From contig NZ_JACVVX010000002.1 in assembly GCF_014534685.1 (NCBI RefSeq), positions 62,001 to 126,000 on the forward strand: a DNA stretch of 64,000 nt, given 5' to 3'. Positions 17,309 to 26,653 of this stretch are shown here, in pieces. The notes under the pieces are model-generated. The model was not told the DNA's origin and did no database searches. It saw only the letters and a program-made list of their open reading frames with translations. Position numbers and translations under genes: made by a program. Each line of letters begins with the position of its first letter. Within the stretch, counting starts at the first letter, position 1. The stretch comes from Oryzicola mucosus (lineage in GTDB: Bacteria; Pseudomonadota; Alphaproteobacteria; Rhizobiales; Rhizobiaceae).

Positions 17309-18925
17309 GTGGGACAGCTCATATTCGTTCCGAAAGAAATTGACGTAACGGAAAGCCGGGTCGCGGCTTCGCCGGATACGGTCAAGCGTCTGGTCGGTCT
17401 CGGTTTCGACGTGGTGGTGGAAGCAGGCGCAGGCACCTTGTCGCGCATTCCCGATGACGAGTTCGCCAAGGCCGGCGCGTCCATCGGCACGGCGTCCGAT
17501 GCGGGCAGGGCGGACGTGGTGCTCAAGGTGCGCCGCCCGACCGAAGCCGAGCTGAAAGGCTACAAGTCCGGTGCCGCCGTTCTGGCGATCATGGACCCCT
17601 ATGGCAACGACGCGGCGGTGGCAGCCCTTGCCAAGGCTGGCGTCACGGCCTTTTCGATGGAGTTCATGCCGCGCATCACCCGCGCCCAGGTCATGGACGT
17701 TCTGTCCTCGCAGGCCAATCTCGCTGGCTATCAGGCCGTGCTCGACGGCGCCTACGAATATGACCGCGCGCTGCCGATGATGATGACGGCCGCCGGCACT
17801 GTGCCCGCGGCCAAGGTGTTCATCATGGGCGTTGGCGTCGCCGGCCTCCAGGCCATCGCCACCGCGCGCCGCCTGGGTGCGGTGGTCACCGCCACCGACG
17901 TTCGCCCCGCCGCCAAGGAACAGGTCGCCTCGCTCGGCGCGAAATTCCTCGCCGTCGAGGACGAGGAATTCAAGGCGGCCGAGACCGCCGGCGGATACGC
18001 CAAGGAAATGTCCAAGGAATACCAGGCCAAGCAGGCCGCGCTGACGGCGGAGCACATCGCCAAGCAGGACATCGTCATCACCACCGCGCTCATTCCCGGC
18101 CGTCCGGCGCCGAAGCTGGTGTCCGCCGCCATGGTCGCCTCGATGAAGCCCGGTTCGGTGCTGGTCGATCTCGCGGTCGAGCGCGGCGGCAATGTCGAAG
18201 GTGCGGTTGCCGGCCAGATCGTCACAACAGCCAATGGCGTGAAGATCGTCGGCCACCTCAACGTCGCCGGCCGCATCGCGGCATCGGCCTCGCTGCTCTA
18301 CGCCAAGAACCTCTACAACTTCCTCGAAACGATGGTCGACAAAGCAAACAAGACCATCGTCATCAACCGCGACGACGAGCTGGTCAAGGCGACGATGCTG
18401 ACCGATGGCGGCAAGGTCGTGCATGCGAACTTCGCCGCTGCTGCGGCGCCTGCGCCTGCTGCCCCTGTCGATGCCGCGACGCCGCCTGCTGCCGCCGAGA
18501 CCGACAAGCCGAAGCGTGGCCGCAAGCCGAAGGCGGAAACAGCGGGTGCGGCGGAAGCCGAATTCGCCGCCGAGGAAGGGTTCGACCCAGCGCCTCCGGC
18601 CGAGCCGGCCAAGGCAAAGCGCGGCCGGCCACCGAAAACGGCGGCCGTACCGGTTTTTGCTGCGGCTGCCGACAAGCCCAGGCGTGGCCGCAAGCCCAAT
18701 GCCGCCGTCGCGTTGGGCGAGGCGGAAGCCGAGTTTGCCGCCGAGGAAGGCTTCGATGCGGTTCCGGCCGAACCGGCTTCCACTGAACTTTCCAAGCCGA
18801 AGCGCGGACGCAAGCCCAAGACCAGCCTGGGGGATGCCGTCATCGCCGGCACCGATGCGGCCAGCTCCACAGAGGCAGGCTCCGCAGAGACTGGCACCAC
18901 CGATACGCCGAAGGGAGATGCGTGA
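17309..18925 (+). CDS. pntAA: NAD(P) transhydrogenase subunit alpha part 1, with AT-hook-like tail
   Basis: This 538-residue protein has a GTG start after GAAAGGA. Residues 1-380 are the NAD(H)-binding domain I of proton-translocating transhydrogenase, with [20 protein letters not shown] at the start and the Rossmann segment [20 protein letters not shown] at about 171-190. Family members without the membrane part usually end near 370-400. Here a low-complexity Ala/Pro/Lys tail of about 140 residues follows. It carries four basic boxes, KRGRKPK (402-408), KRGRPPK (437-443), RRGRKPN (458-464) and KRGRKPK (498-504), plus a duplicated [11 protein letters not shown] (416-426 and 473-483). RGRPP is the core of DNA-binding AT-hooks. 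A role for the tail is unknown. Confidence 0.92.
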   Translation: MGQLIFVPKEIDVTESRVAASPDTVKRLVGLGFDVVVEAGAGTLSRIPDDEFAKAGASIGTASDAGRADVVLKVRRPTEAELKGYKSGAAVLAIMDPYGNDAAVAALAKAGVTAFSMEFMPRITRAQVMDVLSSQANLAGYQAVLDGAYEYDRALPMMMTAAGTVPAAKVFIMGVGVAGLQAIATARRLGAVVTATDVRPAAKEQVASLGAKFLAVEDEEFKAAETAGGYAKEMSKEYQAKQAALTAEHIAKQDIVITTALIPGRPAPKLVSAAMVASMKPGSVLVDLAVERGGNVEGAVAGQIVTTANGVKIVGHLNVAGRIAASASLLYAKNLYNFLETMVDKANKTIVINRDDELVKATMLTDGGKVVHANFAAAAAPAPAAPVDAATPPAAAETDKPKRGRKPKAETAGAAEAEFAAEEGFDPAPPAEPAKAKRGRPPKTAAVPVFAAAADKPRRGRKPNAAVALGEAEAEFAAEEGFDAVPAEPASTELSKPKRGRKPKTSLGDAVIAGTDAASSTEAGSAETGTTDTPKGDA

Positions 18926-19341
18926 TGGACAAGACCGCGCTCGAACGAGCCCTCGACCAGCTTGACCAGGCCGCCGCCGCGATCCGTCTCGGCGTGCAGG
19001 ATCTCGCCGCCCATCCGGGCGCTGCCGATGCAGCCCATGCGCTGTCCGGCGGGGCCATCGATCCCTTCGTCTTCCGGCTTGCGATCTTCGTGCTGGCAAT
19101 CTTCGTCGGCTATTATGTCGTCTGGTCGGTGACGCCAGCGCTGCATACGCCTCTGATGGCCGTCACCAACGCGATTTCCTCGGTCATCGTCGTCGGCGCC
19201 TTGCTGGCGGTCGGCATCTCGGCCTCGGGCCTTGCCACCGGCTTCGGCTTCATCGCGCTGATCCTGGCCTCGGTGAACATCTTCGGCGGCTTCCTCGTCA
19301 CCCAGCGCATGCTGGCGATGTACAAGAAGAAGGATCGCTGA
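18925..19341 (+). CDS. pntAB: NAD(P) transhydrogenase subunit alpha part 2
   Basis: This 138-residue protein is the small membrane part of the alpha subunit. It has a soluble N-terminus of about 45 residues, then [20 protein letters not shown] and two further hydrophobic segments, and the conserved [19 protein letters not shown] and [17 protein letters not shown]. Together with PntB it forms the proton channel. The ATG overlaps the pntAA stop by one base (TGATG), and a GGAGATGC ribosome site lies inside pntAA. Confidence 0.93.
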   Translation: MDKTALERALDQLDQAAAAIRLGVQDLAAHPGAADAAHALSGGAIDPFVFRLAIFVLAIFVGYYVVWSVTPALHTPLMAVTNAISSVIVVGALLAVGISASGLATGFGFIALILASVNIFGGFLVTQRMLAMYKKKDR

Positions 19342-19343
19342 CG

Positions 19344-19889
19344 GTGAGGCCGTTCTTAAAGCCTGCAACTGTGGCGCTTGCGGTTCTCCTGTTCGCGCTC
19401 AATTGCGCTGTCGCCCGCCCGATCACCCCCGCCGAGCGGACCGCGCTTACCGATACGGTAGCGAGGTTTGATGCTGCCATGCGCGGCACCGACCTCGAGG
19501 CCATTGCCCAGACTGTGCCGCCGAAAGTGCTGGACCATATCGCCAAGCAAGCCAATGTCACGGTCGAGCAACTCCGCACGACGTTGATCGATCAGATCAA
19601 GACTGCGCTCGCCGCCGACACCATCGATTCGTTTAAGATGGATCTTGCCGAGGCGGAATTTCTCGAACTACCGGACGGCAAGCCCTACGTGTTGATCCCG
19701 ACGGAAACCGTAGTCAAAACCGAGTCGGGCAAGATGGCGGTCGGCGGCAAGACGCTTGCCTTTATGGACGGCGACAGCTGGTATCTCGTGCGTGTCAGTG
19801 AGCCTCAACAAGTGAACATCCTGCGCGCCGTTTATCCGGAATTTGCGACGATTGAAATGCCCGAAGGCACGATGAAAGCGGTGCAATAA
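19344..19889 (+). CDS. Secreted protein of unknown function inside the pnt operon
   Basis: This 181-residue protein has a GTG start two bases after the pntAB stop. It begins with a signal peptide (MRPFLKP, hydrophobic core, cleavage near AVA-RP at about residue 25). The mature part has a helical first half (TDTVARFDAAMRGTDLEAIAQTVPP) and a strand-rich second half (YVLIPTETVVKTESGKMAVGGKTLAFMDGDSWYLVRV), reminiscent of small NTF2-like periplasmic proteins. No named family is recognised. It abuts pntB with no gap (TAAATG), so it is co-transcribed with the transhydrogenase, although the transhydrogenase has no known periplasmic subunit. Confidence 0.8.
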   Translation: MRPFLKPATVALAVLLFALNCAVARPITPAERTALTDTVARFDAAMRGTDLEAIAQTVPPKVLDHIAKQANVTVEQLRTTLIDQIKTALAADTIDSFKMDLAEAEFLELPDGKPYVLIPTETVVKTESGKMAVGGKTLAFMDGDSWYLVRVSEPQQVNILRAVYPEFATIEMPEGTMKAVQ

Positions 19890-21287
19890 ATGAACGCGAA
19901 CCTAGCCTCTTTCCTCTACCTGGTCTCCGGCGTCCTGTTCATCATGGCGCTGCGCGGCCTGTCGCACCCCACCACCAGCCGCAAGGGCAACACCTACGGC
20001 ATGGTCGGCATGGGCATTGCCATCGTCACCACGCTGGCGCTGGCAACCCCGTCCTTCGAAGGCCTCGGCCTGATCGTGCTCGGCCTCGCCATCGGCGGCG
20101 GCGCGGGCACCTTCATCGCCCGCCGCATCGCCATGACGTCGATGCCGCAGCTGGTCGCAGCGTTCCACAGCCTCGTCGGCCTCGCCGCCGTCATGGTGGC
20201 CGCCGCTGCCATGTACGCACCCGAAAGCTTCGGCATCGGCACGGTTGGCGCCATCCATGGTCAGGCACTGGTCGAAATGAGCCTCGGCGTCGCCATCGGT
20301 GCGATCACCTTCACCGGCTCCGTCATCGCCTTTCTCAAGCTCGACGGCCGCATGTCGGGCAAGCCGATCATGCTTCCCGGCCGCCATCTCATCAATGCCG
20401 CTCTCGGCATAGCGCTGGTCGTGCTGATCGTGCTTTTGGTCACCACCCAGAGCTACACGCTGTTCTGGCTGATCGTGCTGGCCTCGCTGGCGCTGGGCGT
20501 GCTGCTCATCGTGCCGATCGGCGGCGCCGACATGCCGGTGGTCGTTTCCATGCTCAACTCCTATTCGGGTTGGGCGGCGGCGGCTCTCGGCTTCACGCTG
20601 GGCAATCTGGCGCTGATCATCACCGGCGCACTGGTCGGCTCGTCGGGTGCGATCCTGTCCTACATCATGTGCAAGGGCATGAACCGCTCCTTCATCTCGG
20701 TCATTCTCGGCGGCTTCGGCGGCGAGACGGCAGCGGCTGCCGACGACGGGATCGAGCGCACCGTCAAGCAGGGCTCGGCCGACGACGCAGCCTTCCTGAT
20801 GATGAACGCGTCCAAGGTCATCATCGTGCCCGGCTACGGCATGGCGGTCGCCCAGGCGCAGCATGCCGTGCGCGAAATGGCGGACAAGCTCAAGGCCGCC
20901 GGCGTCGAGGTGAAATACGCCATCCATCCCGTCGCGGGCCGCATGCCCGGCCATATGAACGTGCTTCTGGCCGAAGCCAACGTGCCTTACGACGAGGTGT
21001 TCGAACTCGAGGATATCAACTCCGAGTTCGCCCAGGCCGACGTCGCCTATGTCATCGGCGCCAACGACGTGACCAACCCGTCGGCGCGTGACGACAAGAG
21101 CAGCCCGATCTACGGCATGCCGATCCTCGATGTCGACAAGGCCAAGACCTGCCTGTTCGTCAAGCGCTCGCTCGGCTCCGGCTATGCCGGCATCGACAAC
21201 ACGCTGTTCTACAAGGACGGCACCATGATGCTGCTCGGCGACGCCAAGAAGATGACCGAGGAAATCGTCAAGGCCATGGATCACTGA
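19890..21287 (+). CDS. pntB: NAD(P) transhydrogenase subunit beta
   Basis: This 465-residue protein has nine or so hydrophobic segments forming the rest of the proton channel (including SHPTTSRKGNTYGMVGMGIA and LVAAFHSLVGLAAVMV), then the NADP(H)-binding domain III with VIIVPGYGMAVAQAQHAVREM, YAIHPVAGRMPGHMNVLLAEA and YVIGANDVTNPSAR. Length and motifs are complete. The enzyme uses the proton gradient to make NADPH from NADH. The gene is directly followed by a strong terminator. Confidence 0.96.
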   Translation: MNANLASFLYLVSGVLFIMALRGLSHPTTSRKGNTYGMVGMGIAIVTTLALATPSFEGLGLIVLGLAIGGGAGTFIARRIAMTSMPQLVAAFHSLVGLAAVMVAAAAMYAPESFGIGTVGAIHGQALVEMSLGVAIGAITFTGSVIAFLKLDGRMSGKPIMLPGRHLINAALGIALVVLIVLLVTTQSYTLFWLIVLASLALGVLLIVPIGGADMPVVVSMLNSYSGWAAAALGFTLGNLALIITGALVGSSGAILSYIMCKGMNRSFISVILGGFGGETAAAADDGIERTVKQGSADDAAFLMMNASKVIIVPGYGMAVAQAQHAVREMADKLKAAGVEVKYAIHPVAGRMPGHMNVLLAEANVPYDEVFELEDINSEFAQADVAYVIGANDVTNPSARDDKSSPIYGMPILDVDKAKTCLFVKRSLGSGYAGIDNTLFYKDGTMMLLGDAKKMTEEIVKAMDH

Positions 21288-21312
21288 TCCGGGTCATCTC
21301 ATCGACGAATAC

Positions 21313-21342
21313 ACAAAAGCCCGGCTCGTCCGGGCTTTTGTG
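21313..21342 (+). terminator. Rho-independent terminator of the pnt operon
   Basis: ACAAAAGCCCGG, a five-base loop, then CCGGGCTTTTGTG form a long perfect stem with T residues in its descending arm, 25 bases after the pntB stop. Confidence 0.85.
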
Positions 21343-21344
21343 CT

Positions 21345-21440
21345 TGTGTGGCCACCCTCTCCCCGCCGGGGTCCGAAGGACGGGTCGAGACCCGTGGCTC
21401 GCCCCCGGGCAGTGGCCCGAAGGGCCGGATGATGGGGCAT
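21345..21440. repeat. Degenerate palindromic repeat fragment
   Basis: GC-rich blocks CTCTCCCCGCCGGGG, GACGGGTCGAGACCCGT and GGCCCGAAGGGCC follow each other in the gap between two terminators. They resemble broken copies of the intergenic palindrome families seen elsewhere in the window. No gene is visible here. Confidence 0.5.
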
Positions 21441-21520
21441 GAAATCTATATGCGATCCGCTTGCCGTTTGAAGGGAGGCGGGTGCCGACGGGAGGATGAG
21501 GAGCAGCGCCGATCTACAGC

Positions 21521-21556
21521 AAAACGGCGGAGCGCTTGAGGACGCTCCGCCGTTTT
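21521..21556 (-). terminator. Terminator of the TPR lipoprotein gene, probably bidirectional
   Basis: AAAACGGCGGAGCG, an eight-base loop, then CGCTCCGCCGTTTT form a perfect 14-base stem with A and T tracts on both sides. It lies 25 bases past the stop of the minus-strand gene. Confidence 0.85.
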
Positions 21557-21580
21557 AGATCATGTCTATGAGAACTTTCG

Positions 21581-22444
21581 CTACGCCCCGCGGGTGCGGG
21601 CGAGGCCGTCGACAGCCGGCTTGTAGTTGGGATCGAGGCGGACCGCAGCGGCATAGGACTTCGCCGCCTTGTCGCGCTCGCCGCGCCGCTCATAGACCAG
21701 AGCCTGGTTGGCCCAGCCTTCGGCAAGGTTGCCGTTGAGCTTGATGGCGGTGTTGAAGTCGGAGAAGGCGTTGTCGTCGTCGTTCATCGCCAGATAGGAG
21801 ACGCCGCGGCCATTATAAGGCTCGGCGGAGTCCGGCGACAGCGAGATCGATGTCGAGAAATCCTCGATGGCGAAGGCGTGCTGGCCCTGCGACTGATAGA
21901 TCAGGCCGCGATTGTGATAGGCGCGCGGATCGGTCGTATCGAGCTGGATCGCCTTCTGGAAGTCGGCGAAGGCGTCCTGCGTCCGGCCGTTCAGCCGGTA
22001 GAGGTTGCCGCGACCGATATAGGCGGCGTCATAGTTCGCGTTGAGCTGGATGGCGCGGTTGTAGTCCGACAACGCGGCCGCGTTGTCGCCGAGGAAGCGC
22101 TGGATCAGCGCGCGGTTGGAATAGGCCTGGTAGAAGCTCGGATTGAGTTCGATGGCGCGGTCGAAGTCGCGCTTGGCCTCGCGATACTTGCCGCCGCGAC
22201 CATAGGCCGAGCCGCGCACATTGTAGGCTTCGGGGTCGCTCGGGTTCTGGTTGATGACCGCCGTCAGGGAGGAGATGTTCTCGTCCGAGCTCTGCGCCAG
22301 ATCGACGGTGGCGAGATCGCTTACCGGATTGGAACTCTGGCAACCTGCAAGGGCGAGAGCGAGCACGGAAGCAGCGGCGAACAGCGCGCCACGGAAGGCG
22401 CTTCCACGGACGCCCGGCTCCAAAGGCCTGTCGATTGCAATCAT
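21581..22444 (-). CDS. TPR-repeat lipoprotein
   Basis: This 287-residue protein starts at the ATG at 22444 with a GAGGAAAG ribosome site. A frame extending to 22561 has no family-like sequence. The signal segment ends in the lipobox L-A-G-C at about residue 33. The mature part holds about six tetratricopeptide repeats with the pattern A-Y-x-x-R-G-x-x-Y and D-F-x-x-A-I-x-L (for example AYNVRGSAYG, AYSNRALIQR, AYIGRGNLYR, AYHNRGLIYQ and PYNGRGVSYL). This is an NlpI-like envelope scaffold. Partners are unknown. Confidence 0.9.
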   Translation of the reverse strand: MIAIDRPLEPGVRGSAFRGALFAAASVLALALAGCQSSNPVSDLATVDLAQSSDENISSLTAVINQNPSDPEAYNVRGSAYGRGGKYREAKRDFDRAIELNPSFYQAYSNRALIQRFLGDNAAALSDYNRAIQLNANYDAAYIGRGNLYRLNGRTQDAFADFQKAIQLDTTDPRAYHNRGLIYQSQGQHAFAIEDFSTSISLSPDSAEPYNGRGVSYLAMNDDDNAFSDFNTAIKLNGNLAEGWANQALVYERRGERDKAAKSYAAAVRLDPNYKPAVDGLARTRGA

Positions 22445-22559
22445 CACGCTTTCCTCGTTTCCGGCCTGCGGATACCGCCGCCGACCGGCCTCAACCGGAA
22501 CAAGAAGCCGGACTTCGCCGACCAGCACTGTGCAGCGATTGGCTGAACAGGATGTAAAC

Positions 22560-22593
22560 AAAAAGGTGGCGGCGAATTTTCATCGCCCCACCT
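22560..22593 (-). terminator. Terminator of rpsU
   Basis: On the minus strand AGGTGGGGCG pairs with CGCCGCCACCT (one bulge) and is followed by TTTTTG. It lies about 40 bases beyond the rpsU stop. Confidence 0.7.
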
Positions 22594-22630
22594 CGTCGTT
22601 ATCCTTCGAAAAGGACCAAATATGGGCGGA

Positions 22631-22894
22631 TCAACGCGCCGGACGTGCTGCGGCGCCTGCGCCGGGAGCCGGACGGGGCGCTGCGCCGGGCAGGAGACCT
22701 TCGCGCTGGGCACGCTTGCGAGCCAGCTTGCGGGCGCGGCGAACGGCTTCAGCCTTTTCGCGGGCGCGCTTTTCCGACGGCTTCTCGTAGTGGCCGCGCA
22801 TCTTCATTTCGCGGAAGATGCCTTCGCGCTGCATTTTCTTCTTGAGAGCGCGAAGCGCCTGGTCAACATTGTTGTCGCGGACGAGTACCTGCAC
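22631..22894 (-). CDS. rpsU: 30S ribosomal protein S21
   Basis: This 87-residue protein with a GTG start has an AAGGAACAGG ribosome site upstream. The S21 core [20 protein letters not shown] and the [24 protein letters not shown] segment are complete. The C-terminal part is an Ala/Pro/Arg-rich extension (residues about 68-87, [13 protein letters not shown]), longer than in enterobacteria and typical of alphaproteobacteria. S21 acts in the 30S subunit at the anti-Shine-Dalgarno region. Confidence 0.95.
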   Translation of the reverse strand: MQVLVRDNNVDQALRALKKKMQREGIFREMKMRGHYEKPSEKRAREKAEAVRRARKLARKRAQREGLLPGAAPRPAPGAGAAARPAR

Positions 22895-23098
22895 GAGCGA
22901 TCCTGTTCCTTACGTGTTCGAGACTAAAAGGCTTTGCGGCAGAGCCGACAGCCTCCGCGATGGCACCCATCACGAATTTTGGCGGCAGATAGCAGAATCG
23001 ACGCCCCTTGTCCACTAGGCCCGCATGCTCTTCGATAAGTTTGCGGGCAAATTGTGCGCTGTACCCAGAAAACGGTCCTGGGCCGATGCTCTGCGGTG

Positions 23099-23371
23099 CT
23101 ATGCGTTCGACCGCCGGCTGGTCAGGTAAAGCACGGCGAAGGCCAGAAAGCCACCGATCAAATAGATCAGGACGCTGTCGGAAAATTCCCGCTGCGGGCT
23201 GCTGCTCGAAGCCAGCAGAAACGGCGCGAGCACGGCGACCGGGACGACGCCGACCAGATAGGACGCCAGACGGGGCATAGGGAATATCCTGCGCGCGACC
23301 CAGGCCAGCAGGGCCCCGAGCAAGGCGATCCCCAAAGTCGCCCCGACGATCGCGCCGATCAGTTCAGCCAT
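23099..23371 (-). CDS. Small membrane protein of unknown function
   Basis: This 90-residue protein starts at ATG 23371 behind AGGGGGGATCGGG. Three hydrophobic segments are visible: MAELIGAIVGATLGIALLGA, ASYLVGVVPVAVLAPFLLAS and SVLIYLIGGFLAFAVLYL. No family is recognised. A longer frame reaching 23572 adds a Cys/Arg-rich stretch that looks non-coding. The gene is divergent from the MFS exporter. Confidence 0.6.
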   Translation of the reverse strand: MAELIGAIVGATLGIALLGALLAWVARRIFPMPRLASYLVGVVPVAVLAPFLLASSSSPQREFSDSVLIYLIGGFLAFAVLYLTSRRSNA

Positions 23372-23553
23372 CCCGATCCCCCCTTGCCTAGAACAGGAAC
23401 ATTGTCTTCCAAAACGTCCCGTCAAGATCGGCCTGCGAAATGCCAAGGCGCATTTCTGGCACCCGCATTGCGCTTCTGTGGTGCCATGCTTTATCCGTTC
23501 GCACCTATTATGCGGATGACAGCGCCGGAGTTCGGCGCCGAGGAGTAGTTTCA

Positions 23554-24771
23554 GTGGCAGATACGACCGCACCGTCGCGCAATGAAGCGGATGGAACCGT
23601 CTTCGCGGTTCTTCTCGCGGTCAGCTTTTGCCACATGCTCAACGACATCATGCAGTCGCTGCTGTCGTCGCTCTATCCGATGCTGAAGGACGACTTCAAC
23701 CTGACTTTCGGCCAGATCGGCCTGCTGACGCTGACCTTCCAGGGTACGGCGTCGCTGCTGCAGCCGTTGATCGGCATGTACACCGACAAGAAGCCGCTGC
23801 CCTATTCGCTGCCGGTCGGCATGTGTTCGACGCTGTTCGGGCTGCTTACGCTCGCCTTCGCGCACAGCTACGGCTTCCTGCTCCTGGGCGCGGCTCTGAT
23901 CGGCTTCGGTTCGGCGGTCTTCCATCCTGAATCGTCGCGTGTCGCGCGCATGGCCTCGGGCGGACGGTTCGGCCTGGCGCAGTCCGTGTTCCAGGTCGGC
24001 GGCAATTTCGGCACCGCCATTGGCCCGCTGCTGGGCGCCTTCATCGTGGTGCCGAAGGGGCAGGGCAGCGTCGCCTGGTTCTCGCTCGCCGCGCTGCTCG
24101 GCATTGTCGTGCTGTGGCAGGTCAGCGGCTGGTATTCGCGCTATACCGCCGCCCGCGCGCGGCGCAGCGTGCCCGCGTTCGTCTCGCCGCTGTCGCGCCG
24201 CACCGTTGTGGTGTCGCTGGTCGTGCTGGCTCTGCTGGTGTTCACCAAGAACATCTACACCGCCTCGATGTCGAGCTACTTCACCTTCTACACCATCCAC
24301 AAATTCGGCGTGTCGGTTCAGGAGGCACAGGTGCTTCTGTTCATCTTCCTCGGCGCCATGGCCGTGGGCACCGTGGCGGGCGGACCTTTCGCCGATCGGT
24401 TCGGGCCGAAAGCGGTCATCTGGTTCTCCATCCTGGGCGTGCTGCCGTTCACCTTGGCCTTGCCCTATGCCGACCTGTTCTGGACACGCATCCTGATCGT
24501 GCTGATCGGCCTCATCCTGGCCTCGGCCTTCTCGGCCATCGTCGTCTTCGCGCAAGAACTGGTGCCGGGCCGGGTCGGCATGATCGCCGGCATCTTCTTC
24601 GGCTTTGCCTTCGGCATGGGCGGTATCGCTGCCGCCGCCCTTGGCGAACTGGCCGATCTCAAGGGCATCGACTTCGTCTATCAGGTCTGCTCCTATCTGC
24701 CGCTGCTCGGCCTGCTCACCATATTTTTGCCCAGCATGAAGGCGCTGCGCGCGCCTGCGACAAAGCGCTGA
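23554..24771 (+). CDS. MFS transporter, fosmidomycin-resistance (Fsr) type
   Basis: This 405-residue protein has about twelve hydrophobic segments. The GTG start at 23554 has an AGGAG site eight bases upstream. The N-terminal FAVLLAVSFCHMLNDIMQSLLSSLYPMLK pattern (residues about 16-44), GMYTDKKPLP in the loop after helix 2, and FHPESSRVARMASGGRFGLAQS are the hallmark of Fsr-like exporters (drug:proton antiport). The natural substrate is unknown. The gene stands alone, with 105 bases before soxB. Confidence 0.85.
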   Translation: MADTTAPSRNEADGTVFAVLLAVSFCHMLNDIMQSLLSSLYPMLKDDFNLTFGQIGLLTLTFQGTASLLQPLIGMYTDKKPLPYSLPVGMCSTLFGLLTLAFAHSYGFLLLGAALIGFGSAVFHPESSRVARMASGGRFGLAQSVFQVGGNFGTAIGPLLGAFIVVPKGQGSVAWFSLAALLGIVVLWQVSGWYSRYTAARARRSVPAFVSPLSRRTVVVSLVVLALLVFTKNIYTASMSSYFTFYTIHKFGVSVQEAQVLLFIFLGAMAVGTVAGGPFADRFGPKAVIWFSILGVLPFTLALPYADLFWTRILIVLIGLILASAFSAIVVFAQELVPGRVGMIAGIFFGFAFGMGGIAAAALGELADLKGIDFVYQVCSYLPLLGLLTIFLPSMKALRAPATKR

Positions 24772-24876
24772 AAACAAGTGACGCAAACCGGCAATCTTCG
24801 TCGCAAACAGGGCAAGGATGGTGCCGCGATTTCGCTAGTGATAAGCCTCGCCTGAGACGTCCAGCGGGGCAGAACG

Positions 24877-26130
24877 ATGCGGAAATATTCGGTCTTTGCC
24901 ATAGCCCGAGAGGCCATGCGCGGCCATAAAGGGTGGGAGGAACAGTGGTCCTCCCCAGAGCCGCGCAGCGAGTACGATGTGATCATCGTCGGCGCCGGCG
25001 GCCATGGGCTCGCCACGGCCTATTACCTCGCCAGGGAACACGGCATCACCAATGTCGCGGTCCTGGAAAAGGGCTGGCTCGGCGGCGGCAACACCGGCCG
25101 CAACACGACCATCATCCGCTCCAACTATCTCTATGACGAAAGCGCTGGGATCTACGAGCACGCCGTCAAATTGTGGGAAGGCCTGTCGCAGGACCTGAAC
25201 TACAACGTCATGTACAGCCCGCGCGGCGTCATGATGCTGGCGCATAATGTGCACGACGTGCAGGTGTTCAAGCGCCACATCCATGCCAACCGCCTCAACG
25301 GCATCGACAATGAGTGGCTGACGCCGGAAGAGGCGAAGGAATTCTGCCCGCCGCTCAACATTTCGCGCGGCGCGCGCTATCCGGTGGTGGGTGCGGCGCT
25401 GCAGCGGCGTGGCGGCACCGCCCGGCATGACGCCGTGGCCTGGGGTTATGCACGCGGCGCTTCGGCGCGGGGCGTGCACATCATCCAGAATTGCGAGGTC
25501 ACCGGCGTCCGCCGCGACATCAATGGCCGGGTCAGCGGTGTCGAGACCTCGCGCGGCTTCATCGGCGCAAAGAAGGTCGGCGTCGTCGCCGCAGGCCACA
25601 GCTCGGTCATCATGAACATGGCCGGCGTGCGCATGCCGCTCGAATCCTATCCGCTGCAGGCGCTGGTGTCGGAGCCGGTCAAGCCGGTGTTCCCTTGCGT
25701 CGTGATGTCCAACACCGTGCACGCCTATATCTCCCAGTCCGACAAGGGCGAACTGGTGATCGGCGCGGGCACCGACCAGTACACGTCTTATTCGCAGACC
25801 GGGGGCTTGCACATCATCAACCACACGCTCGACGCCATCTGCGAGATGTTCCCGATGTTCACGCGGATGAAGATGCTACGGTCATGGGGCGGCATCGTCG
25901 ACGTGACGCCCGACCGCTCGCCGATTCTGGCCAAGACGCCGGTGCCGGGGCTCTACGTCAATTGTGGCTGGGGCACGGGCGGCTTCAAGGCGACGCCGGG
26001 CTCGGGCAATGTCTTTGCCCACACCATTGCCCGCGACGAGCCGCACCCGATCAACGCGCCGTTCACGCTGGAACGCTTCCGGACCGGCCGGCTGATCGAC
26101 GAAGCCGCCGCCGCTGCCGTGGCGCATTGA
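24877..26130 (+). CDS. soxB: Sarcosine oxidase subunit beta
   Basis: This 417-residue subunit of heterotetrameric sarcosine oxidase has the dinucleotide motif [19 protein letters not shown] at about residues 34-52. The GGTARHDAV segment places a His at residue 184 that corresponds to the family's covalent FMN attachment site. [14 protein letters not shown] and the C-terminal [15 protein letters not shown] are also typical. The enzyme demethylates sarcosine to glycine with tetrahydrofolate and oxygen, yielding methylene-THF and hydrogen peroxide. It is the first gene of soxBDAG. Confidence 0.96.
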   Translation: MRKYSVFAIAREAMRGHKGWEEQWSSPEPRSEYDVIIVGAGGHGLATAYYLAREHGITNVAVLEKGWLGGGNTGRNTTIIRSNYLYDESAGIYEHAVKLWEGLSQDLNYNVMYSPRGVMMLAHNVHDVQVFKRHIHANRLNGIDNEWLTPEEAKEFCPPLNISRGARYPVVGAALQRRGGTARHDAVAWGYARGASARGVHIIQNCEVTGVRRDINGRVSGVETSRGFIGAKKVGVVAAGHSSVIMNMAGVRMPLESYPLQALVSEPVKPVFPCVVMSNTVHAYISQSDKGELVIGAGTDQYTSYSQTGGLHIINHTLDAICEMFPMFTRMKMLRSWGGIVDVTPDRSPILAKTPVPGLYVNCGWGTGGFKATPGSGNVFAHTIARDEPHPINAPFTLERFRTGRLIDEAAAAAVAH

Positions 26131-26158
26131 GGGTGCTCTTGACGATGTGCGATCCCAC

Positions 26159-26252
26159 ACCCCCACCCCTTACCCCTCCCCACAAGGGGGAGGGGAGCGT
26201 CAACGTTGCAGAATTCCCCTCCCCCTTGTGGGGAGGGGTAAGGGGTGGGGGT
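26159..26252. repeat. Perfect 38-bp inverted repeat between soxB and soxD
   Basis: Arms 26159-26196 and 26215-26252 are exact reverse complements over 38 bases with an 18-base spacer. Each arm includes CCCCTCCCCACAAGGGGG. In RNA this would form a very stable hairpin inside the sox message, so it may act as an mRNA stabiliser, attenuator or terminator. Confidence 0.9.
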
Positions 26253-26287
26253 ATCTTCGTGCCATTCTTTGCGGAAAGTCTGTTTCA

Positions 26288-26653
26288 ATGCTTTTGATCC
26301 GCTGCCCCTATTGCGAGGAAGAGCGCCCGGAGCTCGAATTCCGTCATGCCGGCGAAGCGCATGTCGTGCGGTCGTCTGATATGGCCGAAATCAGCGACGA
26401 GGCGTTCGAGCAGTTCTTCTTCATCCGCTCCAATCCCAAGGGCATCGTCTTCGAGCGCTGGCGGCACCTGCATGGCTGCGCGCGGTTCTTCAACGCCGCG
26501 CGCGACACCGTCAGCGACCGGTTTTTGGCGACCTACAAGGCCGGCGAACCAAAGCCGGATGTCTCGAAATTCGCCGCAGATGCCGGCCCGGCAGCCTACG
26601 CCAACGTGCCGCCGGCTGAACTCAACGACAGGGAAGGCGGAGCAAAGCAGTGA
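26288..26653 (+). CDS. soxD: Sarcosine oxidase subunit delta
   Basis: This 121-residue zinc-binding subunit has C-P-Y-C at residues 6-9 and H-L-H-G-C near residues 59-63, the four zinc ligands of the family. It also has the FFFIRSNPKGIVFERW and FNAARDTVSDRFLATYK segments. The ATG at 26288 is preferred to a longer frame that would begin inside the inverted repeat. The stop overlaps soxA (GTGA). Confidence 0.95.
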   Translation: MLLIRCPYCEEERPELEFRHAGEAHVVRSSDMAEISDEAFEQFFFIRSNPKGIVFERWRHLHGCARFFNAARDTVSDRFLATYKAGEPKPDVSKFAADAGPAAYANVPPAELNDREGGAKQ

